A stretch of 9,380 bases of DNA from Phycisphaerales bacterium (lineage in GTDB: Bacteria > Planctomycetota > Phycisphaerae > Tepidisphaerales > Tepidisphaeraceae). Made by a program: the position numbers and the translations under genes. The DNA is taken from the NCBI GenBank assembly GCA_028288875.1, contig JAQGHK010000314.1:1-9380 (forward strand), given 5' to 3'. The notes below the pieces were generated by a model, which saw only the letters and a list, made by a program, of their open reading frames with translations, was not told where the DNA came from and did not search any database. This document shows, piece by piece, positions 1-6,221 of this stretch (position 1 is its first letter; each line of letters opens with the position of its first letter).

Positions 1-771
1 CGGGTTCGCCGCGCCGTATGGATTGGATGTCGGCGAAATCAGACAGTTCTGGATGGTCGAGCCGGTGACGGCGTAGTTGAGCGTCGTTGCATTGGGCAGC
101 AGGTCATTCAACACCGTGGCGGCCGGCATCGGTTTCGCAGATGTCGTGGTGATTGTCTGCGTGCCAGACGCTGAGCCGCTCGTGCTTGCACCTTCGATCG
201 CGCCGACGACGGTGCCCGACAGCTGAACCGCGCCGTTGCTGGAATAGGGGCCGTTTCCCGCCTGGGTAGTTCCCGAGAGAATGAGGGAATTTGAGGAGTG
301 CATGGCCGTCCGCAGCACGTCTAGCGGACTGCCGCCCGGGGCGACCTGTACGCTGTAAACCCGGGTCACATTCCCTACCGTGCCGACGCCGTACAGGCGG
401 AAGGAACGAAGGTAGTCGGCCGAAAGGTTGCCGTCGGTCTCATCCTTGATGACCCACTTGAACTGCCCGCGGCCGACCGTCTGAGTGAAGGCGACCTGAC
501 CGCTGGTATAGACGCTGCGCCAGCCCGACGACGAGGCCGCGGCGGCGGCATTCAGGGTAGACATCGCCTGCTCAGTGGCAGAAAACGCCAGCGAGCCCGC
601 CGTTTCCCAATCGTTCCCGTCGGTAACGGCGCGCGCCGAAACTCGCGACAGGGTCAACGCGCCCATGCCCAACACAGTGACGATGAGCGTGATGCCGAGG
701 ACAAACACGTATGCCGACCCGCGACGGGCAGGCCACGGTGAAAAGGGCGAACATGAATGCGGCTTGGGCAT
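1..771 (-). CDS. GspK/PilX-like minor pilin protein, C-terminus cut by window edge
   Basis: An open frame runs without a stop from an ATG at 771 to the left edge, giving 257 codons of an unfinished protein. The N-terminus is a short basic segment (ARRG, residues 15-18) followed by one hydrophobic helix at about residues 20-41 (SAYVFVLGITLIVTVLG), the arrangement of GspK and PilX N-termini. As in GspK, there is no Glu at the position equivalent to +5. The rest is Ser/Thr/Gly/Ala-rich; residues 160-245 have alternating hydrophobic residues and Gly turns (VQLSGTVVGAIEGAS), suggesting beta-strand or beta-helix repeats. The ATG overlaps the gspI-like stop as ATGA, so it is translationally coupled as the last visible gene of the minor-pilin set. 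Inferred role: a tip or priming subunit of the filament. GspK identity rests on position and N-terminus, because the usual large alpha-helical domain is not evident. Confidence 0.72.
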   Translation of the reverse strand, partial: MPKPHSCSPFSPWPARRGSAYVFVLGITLIVTVLGMGALTLSRVSARAVTDGNDWETAGSLAFSATEQAMSTLNAAAAASSSGWRSVYTSGQVAFTQTVGRGQFKWVIKDETDGNLSADYLRSFRLYGVGTVGNVTRVYSVQVAPGGSPLDVLRTAMHSSNSLILSGTTQAGNGPYSSNGAVQLSGTVVGAIEGASTSGSASGTQTITTTSAKPMPAATVLNDLLPNATTLNYAVTGSTIQNCLISPTSNPYGAANP

Positions 772-1391
772 CATTGGGAGGTCGCGATATTGAGAGGATG
801 GGCGCCGGAATAGACGGTCTTGGTGGGCGCCGCGCCCTGCACGGTGACGGCCACACCCGTGACGAAGGTTGTCTGCGTCAGCGGCGGCACTTCGTACGCG
901 CCGAATTTAGATCGCCAGCCGACCAGCGAATAGTTTTTGCCGCCGGGCGCGACGATCGTGACCGTGATTTGCTTCAGCGACGAGGTGGCCGCTGCCACGG
1001 TCGGGTTCAACGGATCCACGAAGGCGACGCTCGCCTTTTCGGTCCAGCCGGCGTAATCGCTCAACGTGGTCCCTAGCTCGGAGACCGGCGGGCTTGCGAC
1101 GTAGCCGTCGTAACAATCGACGGCAGGATAAGTCGCTCGCGTTTGGCCGGACTGCGGGCCGAAAGGCGGCGTCGTGCCGGACTGCGCGTAGGCCGACTGA
1201 ATAATCTCCGCCATCAATTGCTGGGCCAGCAGTTGCGCCAGTCGGCTTTCGTTCTGTGACGCTCGGCTGCGGGCAATCGTGCTGAACACCGCCGTCGAGG
1301 AGACCAGCAGGACGCCGACGATCGCCACCGAGACCGCCGCTTCCACGATGGTGAATCCGCTGGAGTTGTTACGGCGATGCGTGCTCATCAT
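771..1391 (-). CDS. GspI-like minor pilin / pseudopilin
   Basis: A 206-residue prepilin. It has a short basic leader (MMSTHRRNNSSG), then the class III cleavage and methylation motif G^FTIVE with Glu at +5, and a hydrophobic helix at about residues 13-37. Residues 50-70 (RLAQLLAQQLMAEIIQSAYA) match the helical LA...LA..E pattern typical of GspI/PulI. The remainder is a beta-rich periplasmic domain, longer than the usual GspI of about 120 residues. Start choice: an in-frame ATG at 1421 lies inside the preceding gene and would give a 22-residue leader; the tandem ATGATG at 1391/1388, four bases after the preceding stop, gives a leader of normal length and is preferred. The expected role is a minor subunit near the filament tip, interacting with the GspJ- and GspK-like partners encoded on either side. 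The prepilin class is certain; the I subtype is fairly likely. Confidence 0.85.
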   Translation of the reverse strand: MMSTHRRNNSSGFTIVEAAVSVAIVGVLLVSSTAVFSTIARSRASQNESRLAQLLAQQLMAEIIQSAYAQSGTTPPFGPQSGQTRATYPAVDCYDGYVASPPVSELGTTLSDYAGWTEKASVAFVDPLNPTVAAATSSLKQITVTIVAPGGKNYSLVGWRSKFGAYEVPPLTQTTFVTGVAVTVQGAAPTKTVYSGAHPLNIATSQ

Positions 1392-1395
1392 TGGC

Positions 1396-2322
1396 TCAGG
1401 GGACGGTGGCAAAGACGGCATATCTCGAGGAGGTGGTGTTCACGGCACCGGACCACGACACACCGGCGTTAGATGACGTGGACCAAGCCGCCGAAGATAA
1501 GATGCTCAACAATGACGCATCGGTCTGGATCGAACCAAGGCTGGTACTGCCCGACAAGTAGCTGAATACGATGCACAGCGGCTGATACGGGTTTAGGCCA
1601 GTGGCGGTAACCGGGATATCGATCCACTCATAAGCGGTACTGAAAGACGACACGTAAACAGTCTGCTGCGCCACAATGGAAGCAGTCGGCTTCATGGCAA
1701 GGTCCGGCAGCCGCAGGCTGACGTTCATGACCGCGTCCTGAGCGCCCGCTTTGAGCAACACGCGGATATGCGTGATCGAGTACGAACTGGTGCCGAAAGG
1801 CAGCGAGGGGGTGAAGTACTGGGAAGCCCAGTTTTTGTCGGACAGGCTGAAATTGGCGAGCGACCCGTTGACTGTGGCATGTGAGGCGACCGTCTGCTCG
1901 GCCGGCCCCGGGACCGGGCCCATCAGGCGTGTCTGGTAATCGAAGTTCAGCGAGTTCACCGCAGGCAGGATCGCAGTCGCCGTCCCGCCGTTGAACGTGC
2001 GCAGCAGCGGCGCGCCGGCGATGCCGGACCAGCTGTATGCCACCGATTGAGGGCTACCCGTATTCAGGCGATCGGGCACGGTGAAGGTGACGGCGTTGGC
2101 GGTGCGCTGCGTGAAATTAGTCGCGACGTTCAGGTCGTCCACCATCCGGCTGGCCGCATCAGCGGATTGAGTCTGGGACGCGTTGCGCACGGCGCTGCTT
2201 CCCGCGGCGTTCGTGGCCATCTTCACGATCGACCCGCACGCCAGCATCAGGATGGCCAGGATGGCCATGCTGGTGACCATTTCGATCAGAGTGAATGCGC
2301 GCTGTTGGCGGCGGATGATCAT
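1396..2322 (-). CDS. GspJ-like minor pilin with C-terminal beta-rich extension
   Basis: A 308-residue prepilin. The leader MIIRRQQRA precedes FTLIE, so cleavage would fall after Ala9 rather than the usual Gly, with Glu at +5. The hydrophobic helix is about residues 10-33. Residues 57-135 follow the GspJ pattern: a helix with RMVDDL, then VTFTV, VAYSW and a strand ending LNFDYQTRL. GspJ proteins usually stop near 200 residues. Here a further 170 residues (about 140-308) form a separate beta-rich segment (ITHIRVLLKAG, NVSLRLPD, WIDIPVTATGLNP, LCIVFSYLSG) resembling jelly-roll 'choice-of-anchor' type accessory domains in strand pattern. That resemblance is by eye only. The ATG at 2322 overlaps the preceding stop as ATGA. 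Inferred role: a tip-complex subunit that may display the extra domain outside the cell. Confidence 0.83.
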   Translation of the reverse strand: MIIRRQQRAFTLIEMVTSMAILAILMLACGSIVKMATNAAGSSAVRNASQTQSADAASRMVDDLNVATNFTQRTANAVTFTVPDRLNTGSPQSVAYSWSGIAGAPLLRTFNGGTATAILPAVNSLNFDYQTRLMGPVPGPAEQTVASHATVNGSLANFSLSDKNWASQYFTPSLPFGTSSYSITHIRVLLKAGAQDAVMNVSLRLPDLAMKPTASIVAQQTVYVSSFSTAYEWIDIPVTATGLNPYQPLCIVFSYLSGSTSLGSIQTDASLLSILSSAAWSTSSNAGVSWSGAVNTTSSRYAVFATVP

Positions 2323-2786
2323 TGGACCGCCGCCAGTCCGGTGATGCCGTCGAGTGCAACGGTTTGAGTGAATGAGCCGGACTTCACCGTCACCGTGCCC
2401 GCCGCCGAAGGCTGGCCGTAGCGGTCAAACGTGAGGGTGGCCGAGCCCGAAAAATCGGCGGTGAGCAGGGTGCCGGCGTAAGGATCGGCCGACAGTTTAA
2501 CGGAGTAGCTTGACGCCGTACCGGACAGGCCGGTCACTCCCGGAAGCGTATACGTGTTGCTCGCGACGCTGAACGTGATGCTTTGGCCGAGGCTGCTGCT
2601 GCGAGCGCGGGAGCGGGCGAGATTGAGATCGGCGGCGATCCGCTGGGCCGCCATCTGCGAGCGGTAAAGCGCTATCGAATTGGCGTAGCGCGGCGCACCA
2701 ATGGCGGCCGTGATGCTGATGATGGCCAGCATCAGGACCAGTTCCACAAGACTGAATGCCCTGGCGGGCCGATTTGGCTTGGCCAT
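2319..2786 (-). CDS. GspH-like minor pilin / pseudopilin
   Basis: A 155-residue prepilin, normal size for GspH/FimT. The basic leader MAKPNRPARA precedes FSLVE, so the residue before the cut is Ala, not Gly; Glu is at +5. The hydrophobic helix is about residues 11-30. Residues 42-66 (RSQMAAQRIAADLNLARSRA) match the GspH/FimT helix in which the conserved pattern is L..AR..A. The C-terminal domain is beta-rich and contains LTFDRYGQPSAAGTVTV (118-134), the F...G.P....TV pattern shared by GspH proteins. This is the first gene after the intrinsic terminator that follows the major pilin gene. Its ribosome binding site is weak (only GAG, about 10 bases upstream). Both facts predict low expression relative to the major pilin. 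It overlaps the GspJ-like gene by ATGA. Confidence 0.87.
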   Translation of the reverse strand: MAKPNRPARAFSLVELVLMLAIISITAAIGAPRYANSIALYRSQMAAQRIAADLNLARSRARSSSLGQSITFSVASNTYTLPGVTGLSGTASSYSVKLSADPYAGTLLTADFSGSATLTFDRYGQPSAAGTVTVKSGSFTQTVALDGITGLAAVQ

Positions 2787-2801
2787 GGATGCAGCTCGGG
2801 T

Positions 2802-2843
2802 GAGAGAAAAACCACCGCCCGGCGGATTAGGCCGGGCGGTGGT
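2802..2843 (-). terminator. Intrinsic terminator after the major pilin gene
   Basis: A perfect 13-bp inverted repeat: 2811-2823 (ACCACCGCCCGGC on the plus strand) pairs with 2831-2843 (GCCGGGCGGTGGT) around a 7-base loop. Read on the minus strand, the GC-rich hairpin is followed directly by TTTTTCTCTC (2811-2802, first T shared with the stem). It begins 8 bases after the major pilin stop codon. Its position inside an otherwise collinear gene set suggests a partial terminator that lowers transcription into the minor pilin genes, unless those have their own promoter. The structure is seen directly; the termination efficiency is not known. Confidence 0.92.
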
Positions 2844-2851
2844 GGGAAGGT

Positions 2852-3343
2852 TTAGTAAGCGCTGTAGAGGGTGCCCTTGGCATCTACTTCACTAGCCGTC
2901 GTGTTAGCGAAAACGGAGTTGGTTGACGTGTCATAGAACCAACCGAACGTGCCCGTACCCACCGGGCCGGTCGAAGTGATCGTCATCAGGCCCTTGTTCG
3001 CGCCGACTGGCAGCGGAGGGATGGATTTGAGGTACGGCCCGTAGATGCATGTGCCCGTCTTCGTGGCCGAGACGCTCACCCCCGTGATGTCCGTGTACTT
3101 TGTCAACTGGTCGATGAAGGTCGCCGGCGTGGCACTCGGATAGGTTCCGCCGTGCTCGGTGGTGAACATATCAATCGCGCTTCGCATCTGGGACACGTTT
3201 TGCAAGGTAGCCGCGTCATTGGCGCCGGCGGCGCCACGACTCATCTTCGGGACGGCGATCGCCGCGATGATCGCAATGATCACGACGACGATGACCAACT
3301 CAATCAAGCTGAAGCCGCTGTTCTTAAGGTTTGAACGTTTCAT
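2852..3343 (-). CDS. Major pilin / pseudopilin, GspG-like
   Basis: A 163-residue prepilin. The leader MKRSNLKNSG is followed by FSLIELVIVVVIIAIIAAIA, the textbook class III motif: Gly at -1, Phe at +1, Glu at +5, then a long hydrophobic helix that packs the filament core. VPKMSRG follows, as in GspG/PilA-type subunits. Residues 44-60 form the rest of the first helix (LQNVSQMRSAIDMFTTEHG), and GTYPS (66-70) is the usual GspG-like turn after it. The C-terminal domain has YGPYLKSIPP (101-110) and GWFYD (134-138), both common in GspG-like proteins. A GAGG ribosome binding site sits 6 bases before the ATG. It is the only gene here with a sizeable leader before it and a terminator behind it, consistent with the abundant shaft subunit. 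Whether the filament is a pilus or a secretion pseudopilus cannot be told from this protein. Confidence 0.93.
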   Translation of the reverse strand: MKRSNLKNSGFSLIELVIVVVIIAIIAAIAVPKMSRGAAGANDAATLQNVSQMRSAIDMFTTEHGGTYPSATPATFIDQLTKYTDITGVSVSATKTGTCIYGPYLKSIPPLPVGANKGLMTITSTGPVGTGTFGWFYDTSTNSVFANTTASEVDAKGTLYSAY

Positions 3344-3448
3344 AGAGTGCCTCGTTATTCAGTTCGCCAGTACGGCCGACGTGACGCGTACCCAAGTCCT
3401 ATCGACCGGCCCAAACGCATACTTTAGATACGGGAGGGACGAAATCCC
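3344..3448 (-). promoter_or_regulatory. Leader region of the major pilin gene
   Basis: This 105-base gap is the longest untranslated stretch in the cluster. It ends with a clear Shine-Dalgarno GAGG (3350-3353, minus strand) 6 bases before the pilin ATG. Just after the upstream stop codon there is a short imperfect hairpin (GGGATTTCGTCCC, 4-bp stem), too weak to be called a terminator. A TA-rich stretch (TATCTAAAGTAT, about 3419-3430) could hold a -10-like element, but no convincing -35/-10 pair or activator site is recognised. A dedicated promoter is plausible from gene layout and remains an inference. Confidence 0.35.
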
Positions 3449-4018
3449 TTAGCGCGGGCTTGATAGCGATTGCGTTGAAGTCGCTTTTGCGTCCGGTAAT
3501 GACAGATCGACGGTATGACCATCCCGCGTGAACGACGCGGCCATTGGTCTAATGGCGGTCAGAGTGAAACCGTCGAGGGTTTGTCCTAGTTCGATCAGGC
3601 TTGCGTCGACCCACGCTTGGGACCGGCCGCCGGACTGAACAATCGCCTTAAGGACGTGATTCTGCCGAAAGCGGATTGCGTGTTCGTTGGGGACCACCAT
3701 GGCAGCGGCCGCCTGTTGTGGCGGGCGCTCGGTGATCCAATGGGGCGAGGGGACGAACGCATCCCGCATATGGTCGAGCCGATCGTCCTGATTGCTTGTC
3801 AGCGCTGCGAGGCGTGCCGCTAAGGTCGTGCCGTTACCGCCCGCGATAGCTGAATTCGTGGCGGCCGGACCCGAACTATCGCCGGACGCGATCGTGTAGA
3901 CCGAGTCGATCAGCGAGGCCGTAGTGCCTGCGGCGCCCGTCAGCTGGTCCACCGCGAAAGCGCAAATGCCCGCCGCCAGAAGGCCGAAGCAGATCTTTTG
4001 CGAGTTCGTCAGTTTCAT
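3449..4018 (-). CDS. Inner-membrane linker protein with GspC/PilP-type HR domain
   Basis: A 189-residue protein. It has a short cytoplasmic N-terminus, one membrane helix at about residues 9-28 (ICFGLLAAGICAFAVDQL), a long low-complexity Ala/Ser/Gly/Pro-rich stretch (about 29-115), and a compact C-terminal domain (about 120-174). The C-terminal domain reads LKAIVQSGGRSQAWVDASL, then LGQTLDGFTLTAIRP, then SFTRDGHTVDLSL. This is the pattern of the homology region (HR) of GspC, GspB and PilP: a small beta-sandwich in which hydrophobic strands alternate with a G...DG turn and an RDG hairpin. In those families the HR domain is periplasmic and contacts the secretin, tying the inner-membrane complex to the outer-membrane channel. 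Its position directly after pilM-N-O-like genes is where pilP sits in type IV pilus operons. No lipobox is present, so it is anchored like GspC rather than lipidated like PilP. It starts 34 bases after the PilO-like stop. Confidence 0.68.
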   Translation of the reverse strand: MKLTNSQKICFGLLAAGICAFAVDQLTGAAGTTASLIDSVYTIASGDSSGPAATNSAIAGGNGTTLAARLAALTSNQDDRLDHMRDAFVPSPHWITERPPQQAAAAMVVPNEHAIRFRQNHVLKAIVQSGGRSQAWVDASLIELGQTLDGFTLTAIRPMAASFTRDGHTVDLSLPDAKATSTQSLSSPR

Positions 4019-4052
4019 CGATATTTTCTTGTTCGGCTCTTTTGGACGTCGG

Positions 4053-4655
4053 CTATTGCACGGGCGTTGCCGCCAGTTGTGCAGGGGTGGCTGTTATTTC
4101 CTGCGGCATGGCGATCCAACGCAGTTCGAATTCGTATCGAGCGGCGATTGCCGCGTCGTCCGGGGCGCCCGTCAGCTTCAAGTTACTCACGCCCATGTCG
4201 GGCAGCTCCTGATGCAGACGACGGAGGAATCGCGTGACATTTGGATAGCTGCCTTGGCCGGCCAGGTGGATCGGCACCGACGCGAATTTGCGGGTCTTAC
4301 CCACTTCGCCCGGCCGAATGTCCTGAACGATTAGCCCGCAATCCGAGCCGAGTGTTACCAGGCTCGCCACGCGCTCATTTAAGGCGTTGACTGGCCGAAG
4401 CTGAACGGGCGCTTCGGCCAGCTTTGCGCGGACTTGATCGAGGGCGACGGATGCTTCACGAATGGTGGCGGTGACCGCGTTGGCGCGCTGCTGCTGGCGC
4501 GTCGCGGAATCGGCGCGGGCGGCCGCCTGCCGTTCACGCATGGCCAGGGGCGCGATCAGCCCAAAGATGAATACGAGCGTGACTCCGGCCAAAATAGCCA
4601 TGCCCACGCCGTCGGCCACGTGGAATTTTGAACGAGTTTTGAAGGTGAGCTTCAT
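4053..4655 (-). CDS. PilO/GspM-like inner-membrane platform protein
   Basis: A 200-residue bitopic protein: cytoplasmic N-terminus, membrane helix at about residues 15-37 (MAILAGVTLVFIFGLIAPLAM), a charged helical coiled-coil segment (about 38-100, rich in A, Q, R, E), and a mixed alpha/beta domain (about 101-180). In that domain VPIHLAGQGSYPNVTRFLRRL followed by VSNLKLTG is the strand-helix-strand signature of the ferredoxin-like fold in PilO and GspM. It would pair with the PilN-like protein through coiled coils and ferredoxin-like domains. Start choice: an in-frame ATG at 4709 lies inside the pilN-like gene. The ATG at 4655, one base after that gene's stop and preceded by GGAAGGTGG (4664-4672), gives a PilO-like N-terminus and is preferred. 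The Pro/Ala/Thr-rich tail (about 184-200) has no assigned role. Confidence 0.8.
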   Translation of the reverse strand: MKLTFKTRSKFHVADGVGMAILAGVTLVFIFGLIAPLAMRERQAAARADSATRQQQRANAVTATIREASVALDQVRAKLAEAPVQLRPVNALNERVASLVTLGSDCGLIVQDIRPGEVGKTRKFASVPIHLAGQGSYPNVTRFLRRLHQELPDMGVSNLKLTGAPDDAAIAARYEFELRWIAMPQEITATPAQLAATPVQ

Positions 4656-4656
4656 G

Positions 4657-5217
4657 CTATTGGCCACCTTCCGGAAGGGTGCAGATGAGCTGAAAGCCAA
4701 CGCCTTCATTGCCGCGCAGCGACTGGGTCACGGTCTGTGCCAGGCGGACATGGCCGAACAGCCGCAATGCTTCGATTCGAAGCACAAATTGAGTGACCGC
4801 CGCCTGTGAACGCCCGACGCCGCTGAGCACAACCCGTCGCGGTTCGGTCGTGGCTGTGGCAGTGTTCGGCGAGCTGGTATCGACGGCACCGAGTACAAGA
4901 TCGTCACCCAGCGACTGAGCGACAATCCGGAGGAGCACGCTCCAGTCCGGGCGGTCGGTTACTTCGAGAATGGAGCGCAGGTTCGTGTTCATCGCAGCGG
5001 TCTGCTGGCGGATGCTCACCAGCCTCGCGTTCAGCTTGCCGACATCCGCCGCCGCCGAGATCGGAGCATCAGCCGGGGCGGTAGCGTAGGCGTAGATTCC
5101 GCCCGCGGTCGCCAGAAGGGCCGCGTAGACGGAATTGATGAGGATCCATCGCCGCGTCGCGCGCTCGCGGCGTTTGGCAGCTTGTCGATGGGGTGGGAGC
5201 AGATTGCGATGATTCAT
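4657..5217 (-). CDS. pilN: PilN-like inner-membrane platform protein
   Basis: A 186-residue bitopic protein. The N-terminus carries NLLPP (residues 5-9), the conserved cytoplasmic motif by which PilN docks into a groove of PilM, followed by a strongly basic stretch (RQAAKRRERATRR) and a membrane helix at about 24-46. Residues 58-90 form a probable coiled coil. The rest (about 92-183) contains DWSVLLRIVAQSLGDDLVL and, later, VVLSGVGRSQAAVTQFVLRIE, the strand-helix arrangement of the PilN/GspL ferredoxin-like periplasmic domain. The ATG overlaps the pilM stop as ATGA and has a strong ribosome binding site, GGAGG at 5225-5229. Coupling to pilM fits a 1:1 complex. The NLLP motif makes PilN the best name, although in a type II secretion setting this half of the complex corresponds to the C-terminal part of GspL. 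Confidence 0.86.
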   Translation of the reverse strand: MNHRNLLPPHRQAAKRRERATRRWILINSVYAALLATAGGIYAYATAPADAPISAAADVGKLNARLVSIRQQTAAMNTNLRSILEVTDRPDWSVLLRIVAQSLGDDLVLGAVDTSSPNTATATTEPRRVVLSGVGRSQAAVTQFVLRIEALRLFGHVRLAQTVTQSLRGNEGVGFQLICTLPEGGQ

Positions 5218-6221
5218 GTCGCATCCTCCCAGAGTGCCAGACCGAGTGCGGTAATCGATGCCGGCGGTGCCGCACCGTCGCCGGCGATGCGGGCGGGGAC
5301 GCCGAGCGTCTCACTGAACCGCGATTCGATCCCGGGAAGGGCCGCGCCGCCGCCGCAGAGCAGGAGCGCTTTCATCGGGCTATCCGGATACTGGTGATCG
5401 GCGTAACCAAAGGCCAGTCCGATTTCCCGGAGTACCCCGGCAAGGTGGCCGCTGAGGAGATCGTGCAAATCAGCGTCGGTATCCGCCGCACCGTTCAGGC
5501 CGACACGCCAGAGGTCCTGCTGCAGTTCGTTGGCATCACCGCCGAGCGCGTCGACGGCAAGGCTGACCACTTTGCTCATCCCGGCGTCGCCGAGTTTGCG
5601 GGTGTAGGCGACGGTCTGCCCGTGGAGAATGCTCAGCCGAGCCGCATCCCATCCCAAATCCACGACGGCCATCAGGCCGGCGCCCGCTTCTGTTCCGTGC
5701 AATGCGCCGCGCGCCGCGGCCGAGTAGGGTTCTTCGATCGCAACGACGTTCAGGCCGCCGGATTCGACCAGATCCACATGAGCATTCAGATGTTCGACCG
5801 ACGCGCCAGCGGCCATCATGTACGTCGCCCGGCTGGCGCGCGCTGATGGCGGCAACTCCCAAGTCGACATCGATAGGGCGGCCGGCTCAAGCTTGTTAAC
5901 GCGAGAGAACTCAGCGGCCGCGATCTGCTCCAGCGGCACGCCGGGCGCACGGGCGGGCAGTTCCAGAATTGCGGAAAGATAGGATGCCGCCGGAACGGCC
6001 AGGATGACATCTCGGCCGATAAATCCACGACGATCGAGTACGCCCTGCAGACGCTCAATCTCCGCAGCACCGGGCGGCGTGCCCGGCGTCGTTCGAGGCA
6101 ACGACAACGCGGCCAGCACCTGCGGCCCCTTCCCAGACCGCCGCAACTGAACGGCTTTGAACGAATGGGCGCCCAGATCCAGCCCGATCGGCGACAGTCG
6201 TGAGTTTGATCGCCAAGCCAT
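5214..6221 (-). CDS. pilM: PilM, actin-like cytoplasmic ATPase-fold protein
   Basis: A 335-residue protein with the actin/FtsA fold motifs in order: phosphate-1 loop GLDLGAHSFKAVQL (about 13-26), phosphate-2 loop VVDLGWDAARLSI (about 186-198) and the adenosine loop CGGGAALPGIESRF (about 289-302). EQIAAAEFSRV (about 98-108) is the helical 'E...A..E' stretch typical of PilM subdomain 1C. PilM is cytoplasmic, binds the N-terminal peptide of PilN, and links the assembly ATPase/platform to the PilN-PilO complex. Start choice: GTG at 6224 is in frame, but GGAGG at 6228-6232 is 6 bases from the ATG at 6221 and only 3 from the GTG, so ATG is preferred. That ATG shares one base with the gspF stop (TGATG). 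In type II secretion systems the same job is done by the cytoplasmic half of GspL. Confidence 0.93.
   Translation of the reverse strand: MAWRSNSRLSPIGLDLGAHSFKAVQLRRSGKGPQVLAALSLPRTTPGTPPGAAEIERLQGVLDRRGFIGRDVILAVPAASYLSAILELPARAPGVPLEQIAAAEFSRVNKLEPAALSMSTWELPPSARASRATYMMAAGASVEHLNAHVDLVESGGLNVVAIEEPYSAAARGALHGTEAGAGLMAVVDLGWDAARLSILHGQTVAYTRKLGDAGMSKVVSLAVDALGGDANELQQDLWRVGLNGAADTDADLHDLLSGHLAGVLREIGLAFGYADHQYPDSPMKALLLCGGGAALPGIESRFSETLGVPARIAGDGAAPPASITALGLALWEDAT

Noticed and set aside
1389..1421. Longer start for the GspI-like gene at 1421
   Set aside because: It would overlap the upstream gene by 26 bases, lacks a good ribosome binding site and gives an overlong prepilin leader; the tandem ATG at 1391/1388 fits better.
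3380..3410. Possible sigma-54 promoter (GG-N10-GC, GGACTTGGGTACGC on the minus strand) before the pilin gene
   Set aside because: Only the GG/GC spacing fits; the flanking bases do not match TGGCAC/TTGC, and such a minimal pattern is common by chance in GC-rich DNA.
3434..3448. Short hairpin GGGATTTCGTCCC after the HR-domain gene
   Set aside because: The stem is only 4 bp with no U-tract, too weak to call a terminator.
4656..4709. Longer start for the PilO-like gene at 4709
   Set aside because: It overlaps the pilN-like gene by 53 bases and adds 18 residues before an otherwise normal PilO N-terminus; the ATG at 4655 has a purine-rich ribosome binding site and follows the stop by one base.
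5193..5846. Plus-strand open frame of 217 codons opposite pilM
   Set aside because: It lies wholly antisense to a gene with clear actin-fold motifs, its product has no recognisable domain and an Arg/Gly/Ala-rich composition, as expected of a GC-rich shadow frame.
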